Counted from the first letter of the stretch, positions 27,201 through 39,327 are shown. The stretch: 64,000 nucleotides of DNA from Hyaloperonospora brassicae (GCA_947650285.1 CANTFL010000740.1:1-64000); one strand, 5' to 3'. A program made the numbers and translations. Notes: a model not told the origin generated them from the sequence alone.

Positions 27201-28989
27201 CGCGGAGAAGTGCGTGGCTGTGATTGCTTGCCGCGTCTCGCCTGCGCAGAAGGCCCAGCTCGTGCGGTTGGTTCGTGAAAACAATCCGGGAATGCGAACG
27301 CTGGCTATCGGTGACGGTGCCAATGACGTCTCGATGATTCAAGCAGCGCACGTCGGTGTTGGCATTTCGGGTCAGGAGGGCATGCAGGCAGCCAACTCGT
27401 CCGACTATGCCATTGCTCAGTTCCGGTTCCTGGCACGCCTGCTGCTTGTTCACGGACGCTGGAACTACGTGCGCATGGGCAAGTTGATCTTGTACATCTT
27501 CTACAAGAACGTGATACTGAACTTGACCCAGTTCTGGTACATGATTTACACGGGCTACTCGGGGCAAAAGTTTTTCCTCGAGTGGGGACTCCAGGGATAC
27601 AATCTCCTGTTTACAGCGTTGCCCATCATCTTGGTGAGCACGTTCGAGCAAGACGTGCCGGCGTGCCTCGCTGTGAATTACCCGCTGCTCTATCGCATTG
27701 GCCAAGAAAACACGCGGTTCAATACCAAAGTCGTGTGGGGCTGGATCACGTCGTGTGTGTGGGAGTCGCTCATCATCTGCTTTGGCGTTGTCCACGGCAT
27801 GCGGTACTTGGTGACGAGGGGCGACACGCCAACGATGTGGGTGTATGGAAGCACTGCGTTCACGATCGTGTTGATTGTAGTGACGCTCAAGTTGTGTCTG
27901 CACCAGCAGATGTGGTGGCCCATCCACATTGCCATTTACGTTATGTCGTTCATGCTCTGGATCGGCACGGCGGCGTTTATCTCGTACGGCGAGTCGGTGA
28001 GCTCGTCGTACTGGAATGGCGTGTTTGTCAACACGTTCCGCGTTGACGCGTTTTGGCTCGTGGTCCCGCTGCTCGTGGTTGCTGCCTTGTCGCGCGACTT
28101 TATGTGGAAGGGCTACATGCGAATGTTCAAGCCCTCGTACAAGCACTTGGCCCAGGAGGTGAACGCGTACGGTCTGACACACATCGCTGACCAGTTGCTC
28201 ACGTTCCCGCCAGCAGAAAAGATCCCAGAGGACGCCATGGGTGGCGAGGCTGGCCGCGTTGCGGCTGGATCGCTATTGACTGCGAGCATGCGGGACGTGA
28301 CTGTAACAAAGCCGGTTGCTCCTGCTGTGCCGCTGGCCCCGCGTCCACTCATCAGTCGGATCGGAAGCCGCCGCTCCGTGTCAAGAGGCAGTGCTTTCAG
28401 CTACGACGCAGAGAGTGTCATGGTCGAGTCGTACATGTCCACGGACAGGTTTGCTCGGGACACGAGCAAGACGAGTTTGGTCTTTGATCGCCACGCAAGT
28501 CGCGGCTCGTTGGCTTTCCAGCGCCTTCCACTGGACTTGGACGAAGACCACCAAACAGCAGAAGGTGCTTGTCTGCTGCCTGCGTGCTCGGATCATGCAG
28601 CCACGACCGACGCGTCTCCCTCCCATCGACAGTCGGCTGGCAACATTTTTCGTGGCGCACGCCATGGCCAAGGTCATGGACGATTCTCCTCCGCGTCTTC
28701 CATCTCACGTCCTCTGGATGCGAACACTGCTGCTGGTGCTGCTGGTCAAGGGACACACGGTCAGCTTCCAACGGACCGGTTGACAGGCGTGCGGGAAAAC
28801 GCGACGATCCACGACTTTGGCACGAGTAGTTTCCACCGTCCGTCCACCACTCGACGCATGCGGGGCTTTGCTAACCGGGCCATGTCCAGCGACGATGCCA
28901 GCAGTATCAGTCGCGGCCACAGCACCACTTCGCTGTGCTCGCCTCGCAGTCGTCGACAAAAGGGACGCAGTGCCGTGTCACGCGAGTAA
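24270..28989 (+). CDS. P4-type ATPase, phospholipid flippase (two apparent frameshifts near the N-terminus)
   Basis: Moves aminophospholipids from the outer to the inner leaflet of plasma or endomembranes. The main frame covers 24493-28989. Motifs are LDGETNLK (actuator), DKTGTLT with the phosphorylated Asp at 25792, KGADTVMYER (nucleotide-binding), DKEETA and GDGANDVSM, then about six C-terminal membrane helices and a Ser-rich tail of roughly 240 residues. The N-terminal residues begin at ATG 24270 in another frame (MPQSPVDGG). The frame must shift twice, coinciding with G7 at 24515-24521 and C7 at 24588-24594; one extra base in each run would restore one frame. These are either sequencing errors in homopolymers or true lesions before the first conserved segment (RYVYLNAPAQ). 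An unrecognised short intron is a third possibility. Confidence 0.9.
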
Positions 28990-29226
28990 GGGAAATTGAT
29001 TAGGTGCTTGAAGCCCATCGTTATAAAACCCCGTGTCATTAGTCTTGAACGCAGCTCGGTGGAAGCAGCACCACACTCGTCTTCTTCTAGAGCTACACAC
29101 ACACACGCACACGTACACTGTCCGTCATTGAGCACCAGCACCCGCGTGATGCGTGCACGCAACCCCATCCACTGCAACGGCCGCACCTCGTGCCTTCTGT
29201 ACCTGCTGCCAAACGCAACGGCCTCG
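28990..29226. other. Convergent 3' intergenic region
   Basis: 237 bases separate the flippase stop from the stop of the RNPS1-like gene on the other strand. It contains a short CA tract near 29094-29108. No gene. Confidence 0.5.
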
Positions 29227-30096
29227 TCAACTGCGGCTGCTCCGACTGCTGCGACTCCGACTCGAGCTCCGACGTCGTCGTCCACGACTTGAGCTGCGAC
29301 TGCGGCTGCGGCTGCTAAAGCTGCGGCCACGACTGCGGCTGCGACTCAGCGACCGACTGCGACTGCGTCCACGCAGTCGACTCCGACTCCGGCTAAAGCT
29401 TCGACTGCGGCTTCGACTGCGACTGCGACTCAAACTCCGCCGGCGTCGAAACGGACTGGGCGAGCGTCGACGTCGCCCACTGCCTCGTGCCGCCGCCACA
29501 GGACTGCTGCGTCGTCCGCTGCGGAACGGCGATGGCCCACGTCGACGCATGAACGCCGGCGAGCGCGAGCGTCCACTTCGACGACTCGCCATCGTCAGAC
29601 TCCGACTGCGGCCTCGAAACGGCGACGCGACGCGTCGCTGGCGCGCGCCTCCTCCTCCTCCTCGTGCTGGTCGTGGCGACCGCTGGCGTCCAGTCAATGT
29701 CCGCAGCAGCGGCGACGGCGAGCGACCGCCGCGTCCACTGCGTCGCATGCGACTGACAGGCGACACGGACGCGCGCGTGACCGTCCGCGCCCCAGCAGTC
29801 CGCACGGCTCGTCGGCCGTCGGCCTCATCTGCTGCTGCTGGTGCCGGTGGTGCGTCCTGCGGCAGCAGCACGTGCAGCTTATTGCCGTCCAGCCAGCCGT
29901 CGTGCAGGTGCGTCTTGGCGGCTTCAGCGTCCTGCAGCGTCGCGAGCACTACGCGCGCAGCGGCCCGCGCGCGTGGCGAGAGCATGTCGACCTGCACGAC
30001 GAGGCCGAACTTGCCAAAGATCTCGCGCAGGTGGTCGGCCGTGACGTTCCGCGTGAGGTTCGCGACTTGCAGCGTCACGTGGTCGGGTGGAGCCAT
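29227..30096 (-). CDS. RNPS1-like SR protein (RRM plus RS domain)
   Basis: An RNA-binding protein of the splicing and exon-junction machinery, nuclear. The start at 30096 gives 289 aa. Residues of about 6-80 form an RRM whose opening VTLQVANLTRNVTADHLREI matches the RNPS1 pattern (LTRNVT..H..EIF). The second half is a long Arg-Ser/Arg-Arg-Ser domain ending SSRSSRS. Animal RNPS1 has an extra Ser-rich N-terminal region that is absent here. The in-frame extension up to 30600 lacks conserved texture and is probably leader. The RS codons create a long antisense frame at 29153-30133, which I regard as a shadow. SR45-like or generic SR protein is the alternative. Confidence 0.8.
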   Translation of the reverse strand: MAPPDHVTLQVANLTRNVTADHLREIFGKFGLVVQVDMLSPRARAAARVVLATLQDAEAAKTHLHDGWLDGNKLHVLLPQDAPPAPAAADEADGRRAVRTAGARTVTRASVSPVSRMRRSGRGGRSPSPLLRTLTGRQRSPRPARGGGGGARQRRVASPFRGRSRSLTMASRRSGRSRSPAFMRRRGPSPFRSGRRSSPVAAARGSGRRRRSPSPFRRRRSLSRSRSRSRSRSFSRSRSRLRGRSRSRSLSRSRSRGRSFSSRSRSRSSSRGRRRRSSSRSRSSRSSRS

Positions 30097-31050
30097 TGGT
30101 CGCGTCGATGGCGAGGGCAGTGACGACTGCTGATTGGCGGATATTCGCGCTGCTAAGAGTCGGTGATTGGTCGGGAGAATACGTGCGTGCGTGTGTTTGT
30201 GTGGCGGGTGGGCATACACAAAACAAATGCGAAAACGCACAGCGGTAAGTAGACAGCTTTCGGTAAGTAGCACGGGATACATTGTCAAGTGAGTCGCTCG
30301 ATCGGACGGACCGACCGAGACGGCGTGCGCGAACGAGGCGGTGGTGAGGGATAGAACGTACGCGATGCAGAGCGAGGCGAGCGGGACGCGGACTTGGTCG
30401 GACTGGTGGGGCTGGACGAGCGGCGACGACGACGATGCGTGGACCGCGAGCGCGAGCGCGAGAGACGCGGTGAAGCCATTGGCGCGCGGGAGCGTATGGC
30501 TGTCGAGGGTGGAGAGGTAGGTACACTTAGTGGGGGAGGGAGATAGAGGCTTGGCGAAAGGATTGGTGTGGCGTACGTGAACGAGACGTTCGTGGCACAA
30601 CGATCGAATCGAGTTTAGCTGGTGTTATTTGTGTTTATATGGTAAAACCCAAGCCTGGATTGTTGATACTCAACGTGTAAAAAGAGGACGAAAATATGAG
30701 GTGGTATACCGGCTGCGAGGACACTACTGTACGTTCGCATGGTAGCGGTTATACCTGACGAAGGTCGATTTCGGGCGGGCGTCAAAGGGAGTGTGGCTGC
30801 CTCAGGGTCACTGTCGACTGTACCCATTTGCACGAAGACCGGCGATCTGCTCGACTGTTGCAACGAAACGTGCACATGTTGCAGTAGTCATTGCGTAATG
30901 AGACCGAGTCAACCACCAACAACCACAACAATACCATAAGACAACAACAATACCATACGAGCGAGAGGTGAATCGGTCACTATGCTTCTGAACATGTAGT
31001 CCGTCAACCGCTTTGTCGCCCCTCACTTCCATGCGCAACCAATGCCGACC
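30097..31050. other. Intergenic, promoter side of the RNPS1-like gene
   Basis: Contains the presumed leader and promoter of the RNPS1-like gene and the 3' flank of the START-FYVE gene. ACAACAATACCATA is nearly duplicated in tandem near 30924-30957. The frame at 30739-30939 has no recognisable domain. Confidence 0.4.
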
Positions 31051-32304
31051 TTATCGGTCCAAGTTACGCGCCCGCTTCAACATCACATCCGACGACGATG
31101 CCGTCCTCGTCGTCAATTCCGTATCGATCAACGACGCCGCTTGACGGCCATACAGCACGGCATGTTCTTTCGCCACGTCAATGGGACTCATCTTTCGCAC
31201 GCGCAATCGACACAGTCCACAGAACGTGACGTTGCGCTGCTGCAGCTGAAGGTCTGCGCCGACAAACGTCAGTGGGCACGGACTGCGGCACGCGCGGCAC
31301 AAGTAGCCATTGCACAGCTTGCACGTGTCTCGCTGGCTCTTGCTATAGTCTCCGACTCGGAGCGTTGCCATAGCCGACGACGTGCACATGATGCAGACAC
31401 CGGGTCGCGCTCGAAGGCCCACGTCTTTCGCCAGTGCATAGCGCTGCTCGAGCAGCCACACGAGTTTCTTCATGTTGCTGCAGTGCGCGTACTTGAGCGT
31501 CGAGAGGTACCCCGTTGCAATCGTCGGCATGACGAGCTTCTGGATCCGATCGCCGCCGGGATCGGTCACGCCCGAGCCGTAGACTTCGACCGTGTCGGGG
31601 CCAATCTGTCGAAAGATGCAGCACGTGCTCATGTTGGCCCGAATGCGGCCGGGTAAGGCCTTTGCCTGGGGAAAGCTCACCGAGTGGAACACCATCACGC
31701 CAACGCGTTCCCCTGTAGAGAGAGACGCTGTGTTTGTGCTCTCGAGGAAGACGTAGTCGCGGTTTTTCACGAGCGGTGTCTTGGCAAACGGCAAGTCGAG
31801 CTCCATCCACTTGACGGTCATGGACTTGAACGGCTCGTGCACACTCGGCATCTCGAGCGACGCGAGCACTGCGCCGCCACTCATGTCGTCGACGTACGAC
31901 GCTTTGATGCGCATGGACTCGAGCGTCGGGTTCAGCGCGCCAAACATGACGTCGTCGACCGTGCCCCACGTGACGCCCGTCATGAGCGACTTGGGGTACG
32001 TGGCCTTTTGCACGGGCTTCAACGACAACGACAACGACGACAACAACGACGACGACGAGGAAGTTGGTGATGACGAAGACGGACTTGGTGCTCTGCGCTC
32101 GCGGTAGACTCGCGTCTCGCCTTTGCTCTTGACGAGTTTCCACGCCGTGGGGTTGACGCTCACGCGGTTCTCGGCAATGAACGCCTCGTACGTCTCGACG
32201 TTCGCGTTGATGAAGTTGTCGCCAAAGTCCTTGAGACTCTTCTTGTCCGAAGGCGAGAGCAAGAACTCTTCGAACGGGTTCACGACAAAGCGGTCATTGC
32301 CCAT
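31051..32304 (-). CDS. START-like plus FYVE-type zinc-finger protein
   Basis: A 417-aa single-exon protein. Residues of about 100-290 form a START-like lipid-binding region, with KATYPKSLMTGVTWGTVDDV, VKNRDYVFLE, VGVMVFHSVSFPQA and VEVYGSGVTDPGGD. About 300-375 carry a FYVE-related zinc finger with paired cysteines (CIMC, CKLC, CRAC, CGLC). This architecture belongs to a large oomycete family thought to bind lipids at endosomal or plasma membranes; the individual functions are unknown. A Ser-rich low-complexity insert at residues 73-93 precedes the START part. The start at 32304 is the first ATG before the conserved NPFEEF segment. Confidence 0.85.
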   Translation of the reverse strand: MGNDRFVVNPFEEFLLSPSDKKSLKDFGDNFINANVETYEAFIAENRVSVNPTAWKLVKSKGETRVYRERRAPSPSSSSPTSSSSSLLSSLSLSLKPVQKATYPKSLMTGVTWGTVDDVMFGALNPTLESMRIKASYVDDMSGGAVLASLEMPSVHEPFKSMTVKWMELDLPFAKTPLVKNRDYVFLESTNTASLSTGERVGVMVFHSVSFPQAKALPGRIRANMSTCCIFRQIGPDTVEVYGSGVTDPGGDRIQKLVMPTIATGYLSTLKYAHCSNMKKLVWLLEQRYALAKDVGLRARPGVCIMCTSSAMATLRVGDYSKSQRDTCKLCNGYLCRACRSPCPLTFVGADLQLQQRNVTFCGLCRLRVRKMSPIDVAKEHAVLYGRQAASLIDTELTTRTASSSDVMLKRARNLDR

Positions 32305-35275
32305 AGTAGTAAGACGCGATCGACGCCAGTGCTCGTCTTGTGGTGGACCCCGTGGCCAGAGGGCACTACTCGTGCTACGTACGTATAACTAGTTACCAGT
32401 CAACAACGGGGCAAGAGGTGCGGGAGACGGACTGACGGCTTGAGCTCTACGAGCACAAAAGCTGATTGAGCTCGAGACGATTCTCGTTCACTGTGTTTGC
32501 AAGAAGAAGAACAGGCGACAATGTCGTCACGGGCGTCGGGTGCTCGTCTCGTGTTTGGTTTACTTGTTGCATCGAGCAGCCAGAAGCCGTCTGGCTGCTG
32601 TATCTCGGGCTATGGGCGAGATGGGCTTTGACTGCGTGGACGAACGAGGACGAGGACGAGGCGATACTTGAGGCGCCTTCGAGCAGTGATTACTAGACAG
32701 CAGCTGGAGGATCGAGGACACCTGGAACGAGCACGTGACTAGCGGATGGTCGACTGGACAATGGACTCTACAGACAGTCAGTCAGTCGGTGGCAAGTGCA
32801 TGTGCAAAACGTGCGTATCGTTTGCGTCGACGTCGTGCACAGTAGCAGGTGCCCTGAGACTCAGACGAACGCAGTCAAACGAACGGGTATTGTTCACGAG
32901 CTCGAAGCTTTTTTCATCAGTCTGTAGTAGTCAATCGTAGAGTGACTGGATGAAGGCACATGTGGATAGAGGTAGTTGCGCTTCGCACGCTTCGATCCCA
33001 ACTCGATTGATCCAGAGACGACAACAAGCGTCGCAGCAGTGGTCAAACGGGTGGTCTGATGATAGGACGAGGTGTGATGCAGACAATGGTACGTCCGTGC
33101 CTCCGTTACCGCACCTCTCTCTCTCTCTCATTCACTTGCGCGGTTGACAACGTGTCATGAGTACACACACACTCGGAAGCCGCTTCTAGACTACATATTG
33201 CCGTCATCGGTCGCACCGATCGCGATCAACTCGACATTCTCTCGTGCTCCGTCATTCTTGTCACGAGATACAACTAGGACCATCACGACGAGTCAGCATG
33301 CAAGCTGAAAGCTCATCCGACATGGTCAAGAAGCAGATGGACCGTAAAGGTCTGCGGTCTTGCTGAGCACACGAAAGCCACGCGCTGCCGCTCTGTGAAA
33401 TGCAGTCGCTCGCATTGCCAGGCAATGCACCGACTTGGACATGCGACGTTCTATCGGTAGTTGACGGCGCGTCATGCAGCTCGAAGGGATTGCGAGTGAT
33501 CCATAGGTGGTATGTGCTCAGGACGTCGGGTATCGTTTGATGCACTTTTCGTGCCCCCACTCAGCTTTGACACGACGATGCGGCCACCAAAGTCAGGAGC
33601 ATCGACGAAGGCCATTGTTCCGACATTGCTCCTCGTTGGGCGCGTTGATCGTTCGGAGCAGGCACGAGTCTGTAGAGGTCGCCAACCGAAGCAAACAGCG
33701 TACTGCTCGATCGATGCGAGGTCGATGCAACACCCGATCGGGTACAACGATACCTCTGTTTGAGCTCTCTTTTGCCTGCATGTGAGCTCCTGGAATTACA
33801 TGGTGACATGTCGATCGACAATGCTTCGACTCTGGTCTAGAGGCTTGTGCAGGTTCAGTCGGGAGGACAGTGAAGTCATCTTCGATTCCGACTTGGCGGT
33901 AGTATGGCACTTGGAATCTACAATGCGTGTTACGAGATCACTTGTTTGCCTGTCACTTCGTCACGATACTTTGCCAGTCAAGACGCGTGTTGCCTCGGCA
34001 GGCCTTGACACGTTCGTGTATGACGGAATCACTGGCCAAAGTTTGGCGCTATGGCCGTGTTCGGGACTCATGATCGGCAGGCGACACCGCTATTGGTGGT
34101 GCAGTCGAAGCGTGAGACCGAGTCGTTCCAGCGTGAGGAGATCTCGTTCATTTGCTGACTGCGTGCGCGGGATCGCGAAGCTTACACCTGGAGGCATGCG
34201 GATAGCGTAGCAGCGATCGTCTCTGCATACTTCCACGGCTTACAGTGTCGGGGCGATTCGAAAAGCCAATGCCATTGCTGATTGAACGCACTGCATCGTA
34301 TCAGCGAGTCGATGGCTGCTGCACTCGTCAACAGACTGGACAAAGAGGATGGCAGGCACAGCGTGCTGGTCTTTGGTCGAGGCGGTGGCCCTTTGTACCA
34401 TGTCGCTGACGAGAGCATAGAGGTGGGAATGTCCAAAGTACGAGCTACCGCTAGTGGCACACGCGTTGTTCACTGTTGCGCAAGTGGGCATCGATTCTGT
34501 CGCTCGGTGTCGCCATCAGTCTCCACATGGAAGTGGCATTGCGAACGTGTCAGCTGTGTAGATGTCAGCATGAAGGCAGAGGACAGAGGTGAACTGTTAT
34601 TGCTCAAGAGACTTTAGGGGAGACGGACGCCTGCATACCCTTCCGAGGACGAAAGATCGATGGGACTCGATGCCTTCCAAGCACCACGCGCAAGGCATCA
34701 GACGATTACGACTTACTCGTCAAAGCACAATACGTGAGTGCTGAGAAGGCACAGCTCGGGCTCACCTGCGGCCGTTGCGTAGCCATAACGGCGCACATAT
34801 CCTCGGGCCAAAGATCGCTGTTACAGCAGCACTTTTGCCTCTTACGGCGGTAGCAGTTACAGACGGAACCCGTCGCCACGTGTGACAACGTTTGGACCGT
34901 GTTTCGTCTCACTACCTCAACGCTCTCGGGGGTTACACGAAGCGCGTCTTTTTTTATTCGCCGCGCCGCAAGATAAGCGTAAAATACAACGACCCAGACA
35001 AATGTCCCTGAACCCATCATGAACCCAACTTTGACACTTCCACCCACCCAGCCAGCAACACGATCTCGGCGTTTCGAAGCACGTTTTTCGCACATATTAT
35101 CCATCCCACGAGTCGGGTTCGAGATCTCATCCGTGAGTATACACACACCCCCCGTCGTCCGTATACGTCCGTCACCCGCTGCATCCCCTCATCAAACACA
35201 CGTATCATTCTTGAAGTTGCCATCTACCGCACCGTACAAAGTACGCACTACCAAACACGATCGACCGTTGAGCTC
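32305..35275. other. 3-kb gene-poor interval
   Basis: Nothing convincing on either strand; frames up to 146 codons (35146-34706, minus) carry no domain. Small CT tracts occur near 33114-33130. The segment just after 35000 is the flank of the catalase pseudogene. Confidence 0.45.
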
Positions 35276-35310
35276 ATAGCATAGCATAGCATAGCATAGC
35301 ATAGCATAGC
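35276..35310. repeat. ATAGC pentanucleotide microsatellite, seven copies
   Basis: Seven perfect tandem ATAGC units end 10 bases before the ATG of the catalase pseudogene, in what would have been its leader. Confidence 0.95.
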
Positions 35311-35320
35311 GTAAAAGACA

Positions 35321-36881
35321 ATGCCGGAACGCAGTCGCACTGCAACCACAAGTACAGGCGCACCGATTCGCTCGCCCGGGCTCAGTACATGTACGAGACC
35401 GCCGGTCGCTTAGGTCCCATCGTCCTCGAAGACTTTGCATTGCTCGACCACGTGGCGCACTTTGACCCCGAACGCATTCCCGAGCGGGTCGTGCCCGCCA
35501 AAGGCGGCGGTGCGTTCGGCTACTTTGAAGTTACCCATAGTGCCATTCATTACAAAGTACTGTAGCGCCAACTTATTCCATAGTGTGTCGGGAAGCGCAC
35601 GCCCGTAGCCGTTCGGTTTTCGACCGTCGGCGGCGAACAGGGGAGTGCTGATACGGTGCGCGACCCGCGCGGGTTTGCGCTCAAGTTCTATACAGAAGAG
35701 GGCAATTGGGACCTCGTGGGGAACAACAACACGCCCGTGTTCTTTTTGCGGGACCCCATGTTGGTCCCGAGTTTCATCCACACGCAGAAGCGCTTACCGC
35801 ACTCGCACTTGAAAGACGCCGACATGATGTGGGACTTTTTTTCTCTACGGCCCGAGACACTGCACCAGCAGAGTGTCTTGTTTTCCGACCGCGGAATCCC
35901 CGACGGCTTTCGCCATATGAACGGCTACGGCAGTCACACGTTCAGTAACGTGAACGCCGACGGCGACACGACGTACGTCAAGTACCACTTCAAGACGGAT
36001 CAGGGTATTCGTAACTTGTCAGTCGATCAGGCAGCGGCACTCGCGGGATCCGATCCCGACTATGCCATTCGCGACCTCTACGAAGCCATTGCCCAGCAGC
36101 AGTATCCGTCGTGGACACTGTATATTCAGGCGATGAGCGTCGACGAAGCTGCGAACGAGACGCTCAATCCATTTGACGTGACCAAAGTCTGGCCACATAG
36201 TACCTATCCGCTGATTGAAGTCGCTCGGCTCGCGCTGAACCGCAACCCACGGAATTAGTTTGCAGAGATTGAGCAGCTCGCGTTCTCGCCGTCGCCCGAC
36301 AAGATGCTGCAGGGCCGTCTGTTTTCGTACCCGGATACACAGCGCCACCGGTTGGGGGTCAACTACCTGCAACTGCCTGTGAATCGACCGCTCCATGACG
36401 TGCAGACGTACCAGCGGGACGGGGCAATGACTGTCCATGGCAACATGTTGGATGCCCCCAATTACTTTCCCAACAGCAAAGGAGGACCGCTGGAACAGGC
36501 GGTGCAACACGGCCCTCGCCACGTGGGCATTGTGGCGACTGTTCGATTGTCGACAAGTACGCAACGTCTGACGAAGACAATTACTCGCAGGTGGGACTGT
36601 TTTACCGCAAGACGCTGGATACCAATGGTCGGGACCATCTCACGGATAACATTGCAGCGTCGCTGGTGCGCGCGTCGCCGCCAGTGCAAGTGCGGGCGAT
36701 TGCCAACTTTTTCAAGTGCGATGCACACTATGGACGCTGCGTGCAGGAAAAAGTGGACGCGCTGACGGCTCAAGCGCAGCACGTGGAATCTGCTGTGCGT
36801 CCGACGGCACCGCAGCTGAACCCGCCACGGAAGCACTTTGTACCGACCCCACCATCGGATGATATGACCCCGCGGTTGTGA
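35321..36881 (+). pseudogene. Catalase pseudogene (monofunctional haem catalase)
   Basis: Haem catalase dismutates hydrogen peroxide. The reading passes through family landmarks: [68 protein letters not shown] with the Asn of [33 protein letters not shown] near the haem Tyr ligand, and a C-terminal [14 protein letters not shown]. Lesions seen: frame change before [10 protein letters not shown]; the catalytic His of VVHAKG replaced by Pro (CCC at 35494-35496); a +1 shift then a +2 shift near 35549 and 35586, jointly restoring frame; TAG at 36256 where Tyr is expected (NRNPRN*F); deletion of about ten residues near LAFSPSPDK; and another frame change near 36540. It cannot encode an active enzyme. 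Confidence 0.9.
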
Positions 36882-37751
36882 GTGCGGATCGGACGTCGCC
36901 ACTACTTTTGGATGGGCAGTTTGGGTCTGGTGGGGTCGGATCGGTCGATCGGTCGGTCCCATGTCCGTTCATTTTGTATGGAAACGTGACGCCTATGATA
37001 GCGACACGACCGGAAAATGAAAACTTGTAAACGACGTTGACGGACGTGTTTGCCTTGCGGTCCTGACAGGAACAAAAGAGGCTTTGCGTAACTACGTTAT
37101 CATTGCTTGACACGGGGAGTGTTGTCATGCATCGGCCATGTCTTTACACGTCGTGTTATGGCTGTTGATACGTTCCATGTTGTAGTTGTTTAGCTCGTCG
37201 CAAGTGGCACGTTCCGGCTGAGGGAGTTGAATCGCTAGGTTCGCTCTTGCTGCTTCAACTAAAAAACAGCGTTTTCAGGTCGCAACGAGCAAAGCTGTTT
37301 GACTGCGGGCAGGCGCTGGAACGACGACATCTGTGGTTACAGTTGCAGTGCCGTTTCTTCCGTTAGATCGACGATCGAGGAGAAGTCTGCAGTCTCAGTG
37401 GTCATGTTGTACTGTATTTAGTTTGCCAGCGTCGAAACGGCCAACGAAAAGGTCGTGCAATGTCTTACAAACGAGTAGTTATACTCTCTCGCTTCAACAA
37501 AGTACTTTGTTCGACCGTCCCTGCGACATCTACGTCGACGAAAGTTATCGCCCCTTGATTTCGTCGTGCTATCCTTTACATGTCAAAAAGGGTCGGACCA
37601 TTTTTCTGTCCCCCGTCTTGCACACAAAATGCGGTTCCCCGCACCAAACAACAACAGCACAAAACCCGAATAAAAAACGCACGTCCAAACGTCGCACGCC
37701 ATCGACGACATATCTTCCGCGACTTACTCTGCTGCCCACACTCGCGTCTCG
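36882..37751. other. Interval between catalase pseudogene and coiled-coil membrane protein gene
   Basis: No gene is supported. The frame at 37333-37800 lacks domains and overlaps the next gene's start. The final few hundred bases are the presumed promoter. Confidence 0.4.
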
Positions 37752-38653
37752 ATGCCAGAGCCCACGCCCCGGCGCCGCACCATCTCGGAGCTCGACATGA
37801 GCTCCATGCGGCGCATCAGCGACGCGCTGCTGCTCGCTCAGAATCGTGCACGGCGCGCCACTGACCGCGCGAATCGTGCCGAACAGTACGTCCCGTAGTT
37901 TACGTGTATTTTATCAATATTGTTTTGCTATAGTGCCGAGTAGTAGCGTTGTATTGTCATTATTGCTGTATTGTACTATTGCAACGTTGCTCACGTCGCA
38001 GTTGATCGCCTGTTGTCATTTTGTACAGCGCTCTGCGACTCGTATTGGCCCAAGCGAATCGCTATCGACTCTGTCTCAATGCACTAATGGCCGATCCAGA
38101 CGTGCGTCGAGCGACAATGGCTTCAACTTCGCTGCTGCTTATGGACAATGGACGAAGAAGAAGACGGCAACGACGACGACGACGACAAAGTCGAAGTGCT
38201 TCGATGGACAGTACCATAGTGGACGAGACGGCGTCCCGACCGTCGTCGCTGTGGTGTCAAGACGTCGCCAAAGATGTGGTGCGCCATTTGCAGCAGCACC
38301 TGACGCAGCAGAAGCGCTGCTTGGCGCTACTCTCGCGGCACGTTCCAGTCGTCAACGTCTCGCGCTGGAGCTATCTCGACCAATGGGGTTATGGTCGTCC
38401 CGTCTACTTTGTCGCTGGCCTGTTGGCTGGTGTGGTTGCTGCTGGCATTGTCGGGACCCACCAGTGGCAGCGGCACGTGCCAAAGCGTCAGTGGGGCAAC
38501 AACACACCGTCGCTGCTATGTCAGCTGGCGAGATGGTGGAGCACCGCCGAACGTGGAGCTTCGGCCGCGGCGACAATGCCGTGGCAGCTGATTCCAGTGC
38601 CCATGGACGAGTTTAGCTTCGTGATGCACCCGGCAACGATTGCGATCGCGTGA
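37752..38653 (+). CDS. Coiled-coil single-pass membrane protein, unknown function (two exons)
   Basis: Exon 1 37752-37885 and exon 2 38029-38653 join across a 143-bp intron (donor GTACGT, acceptor TTGTACAG) in phase 2, giving 252 aa. The splice creates a continuous Arg/Ala/Leu-rich helix (RATDRANRAEHALRLVLAQA). An Arg-rich stretch follows at about residues 80-93. A single hydrophobic segment, YFVAGLLAGVVAAGIVG, is predicted to cross a membrane around residues 172-188. The rest is Trp-rich without a recognised domain. Without the intron the two frames are out of register. I do not recognise a family. Confidence 0.7.
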
Positions 38654-39327
38654 ACGTGACGCAATGGATCATGCAACGATGTGGCATTGGGGTATCTGTA
38701 CATAGGGACAAGAACGGACGTGGTGGGTATTCGACGAGCTGCTGGATGGGATCGAGTGGATTTGAAAAGCACGGACACACTTGTGGTCGATGACTCTACG
38801 TCCGTGATAGTGTATGTATCGACAGGACATGTGGCCCAGTGGGAAAACGTTCGCCGTGCTGTATGGACCACACTGTACACTCGCCAACGAGTCTGTCGTC
38901 ACGTTTTTAGCATACAACTCACGCACAACACGCTCATGAACGACATGGAGATTGGTGTACCTTGACGACTTTTACTTATGGTTGCTTCTTTTTCTGGGCG
39001 ACGGCATGCTCCTGATTGTTCAGTGGCTGCCGAATGGTGATACACATGTCAGCGACGACCGCTGGACGGGTTTGGCAGTATAGCCACCAGAAGCAGCAGG
39101 ACGACAGCTCACGTCGGTAGCTCCCTCCACCAGTCAGTCGGCCCTTGTCTTCACTCGTAGTAGCTGACCACAAGCAACAGCAGCTGCAACGACGACGAGC
39201 ACTGCTGTCGCATTCACGCCCCCCTCCCTCCGCCCCAGACTCACAACAATGCACCGCCTCTTCACCTTCTTCCCATCGCCTCCTCCCTCTCCTCTCCTCT
39301 CTCGCCACCGTCTGGTCGTCCATGCTT
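38654..39327. other. Convergent 3' intergenic region
   Basis: 674 bases between two convergent gene ends. The 94-codon frame at 38681-38965 and a minus frame at 38976-39404 show no domain. A polypyrimidine-rich patch lies at 39219-39300. Confidence 0.4.

Noticed and set aside
27001..28182. 393-codon minus-strand frame inside the flippase gene
   Set aside because: Overlaps the conserved hinge and membrane region of the P4-ATPase; no motif of its own.
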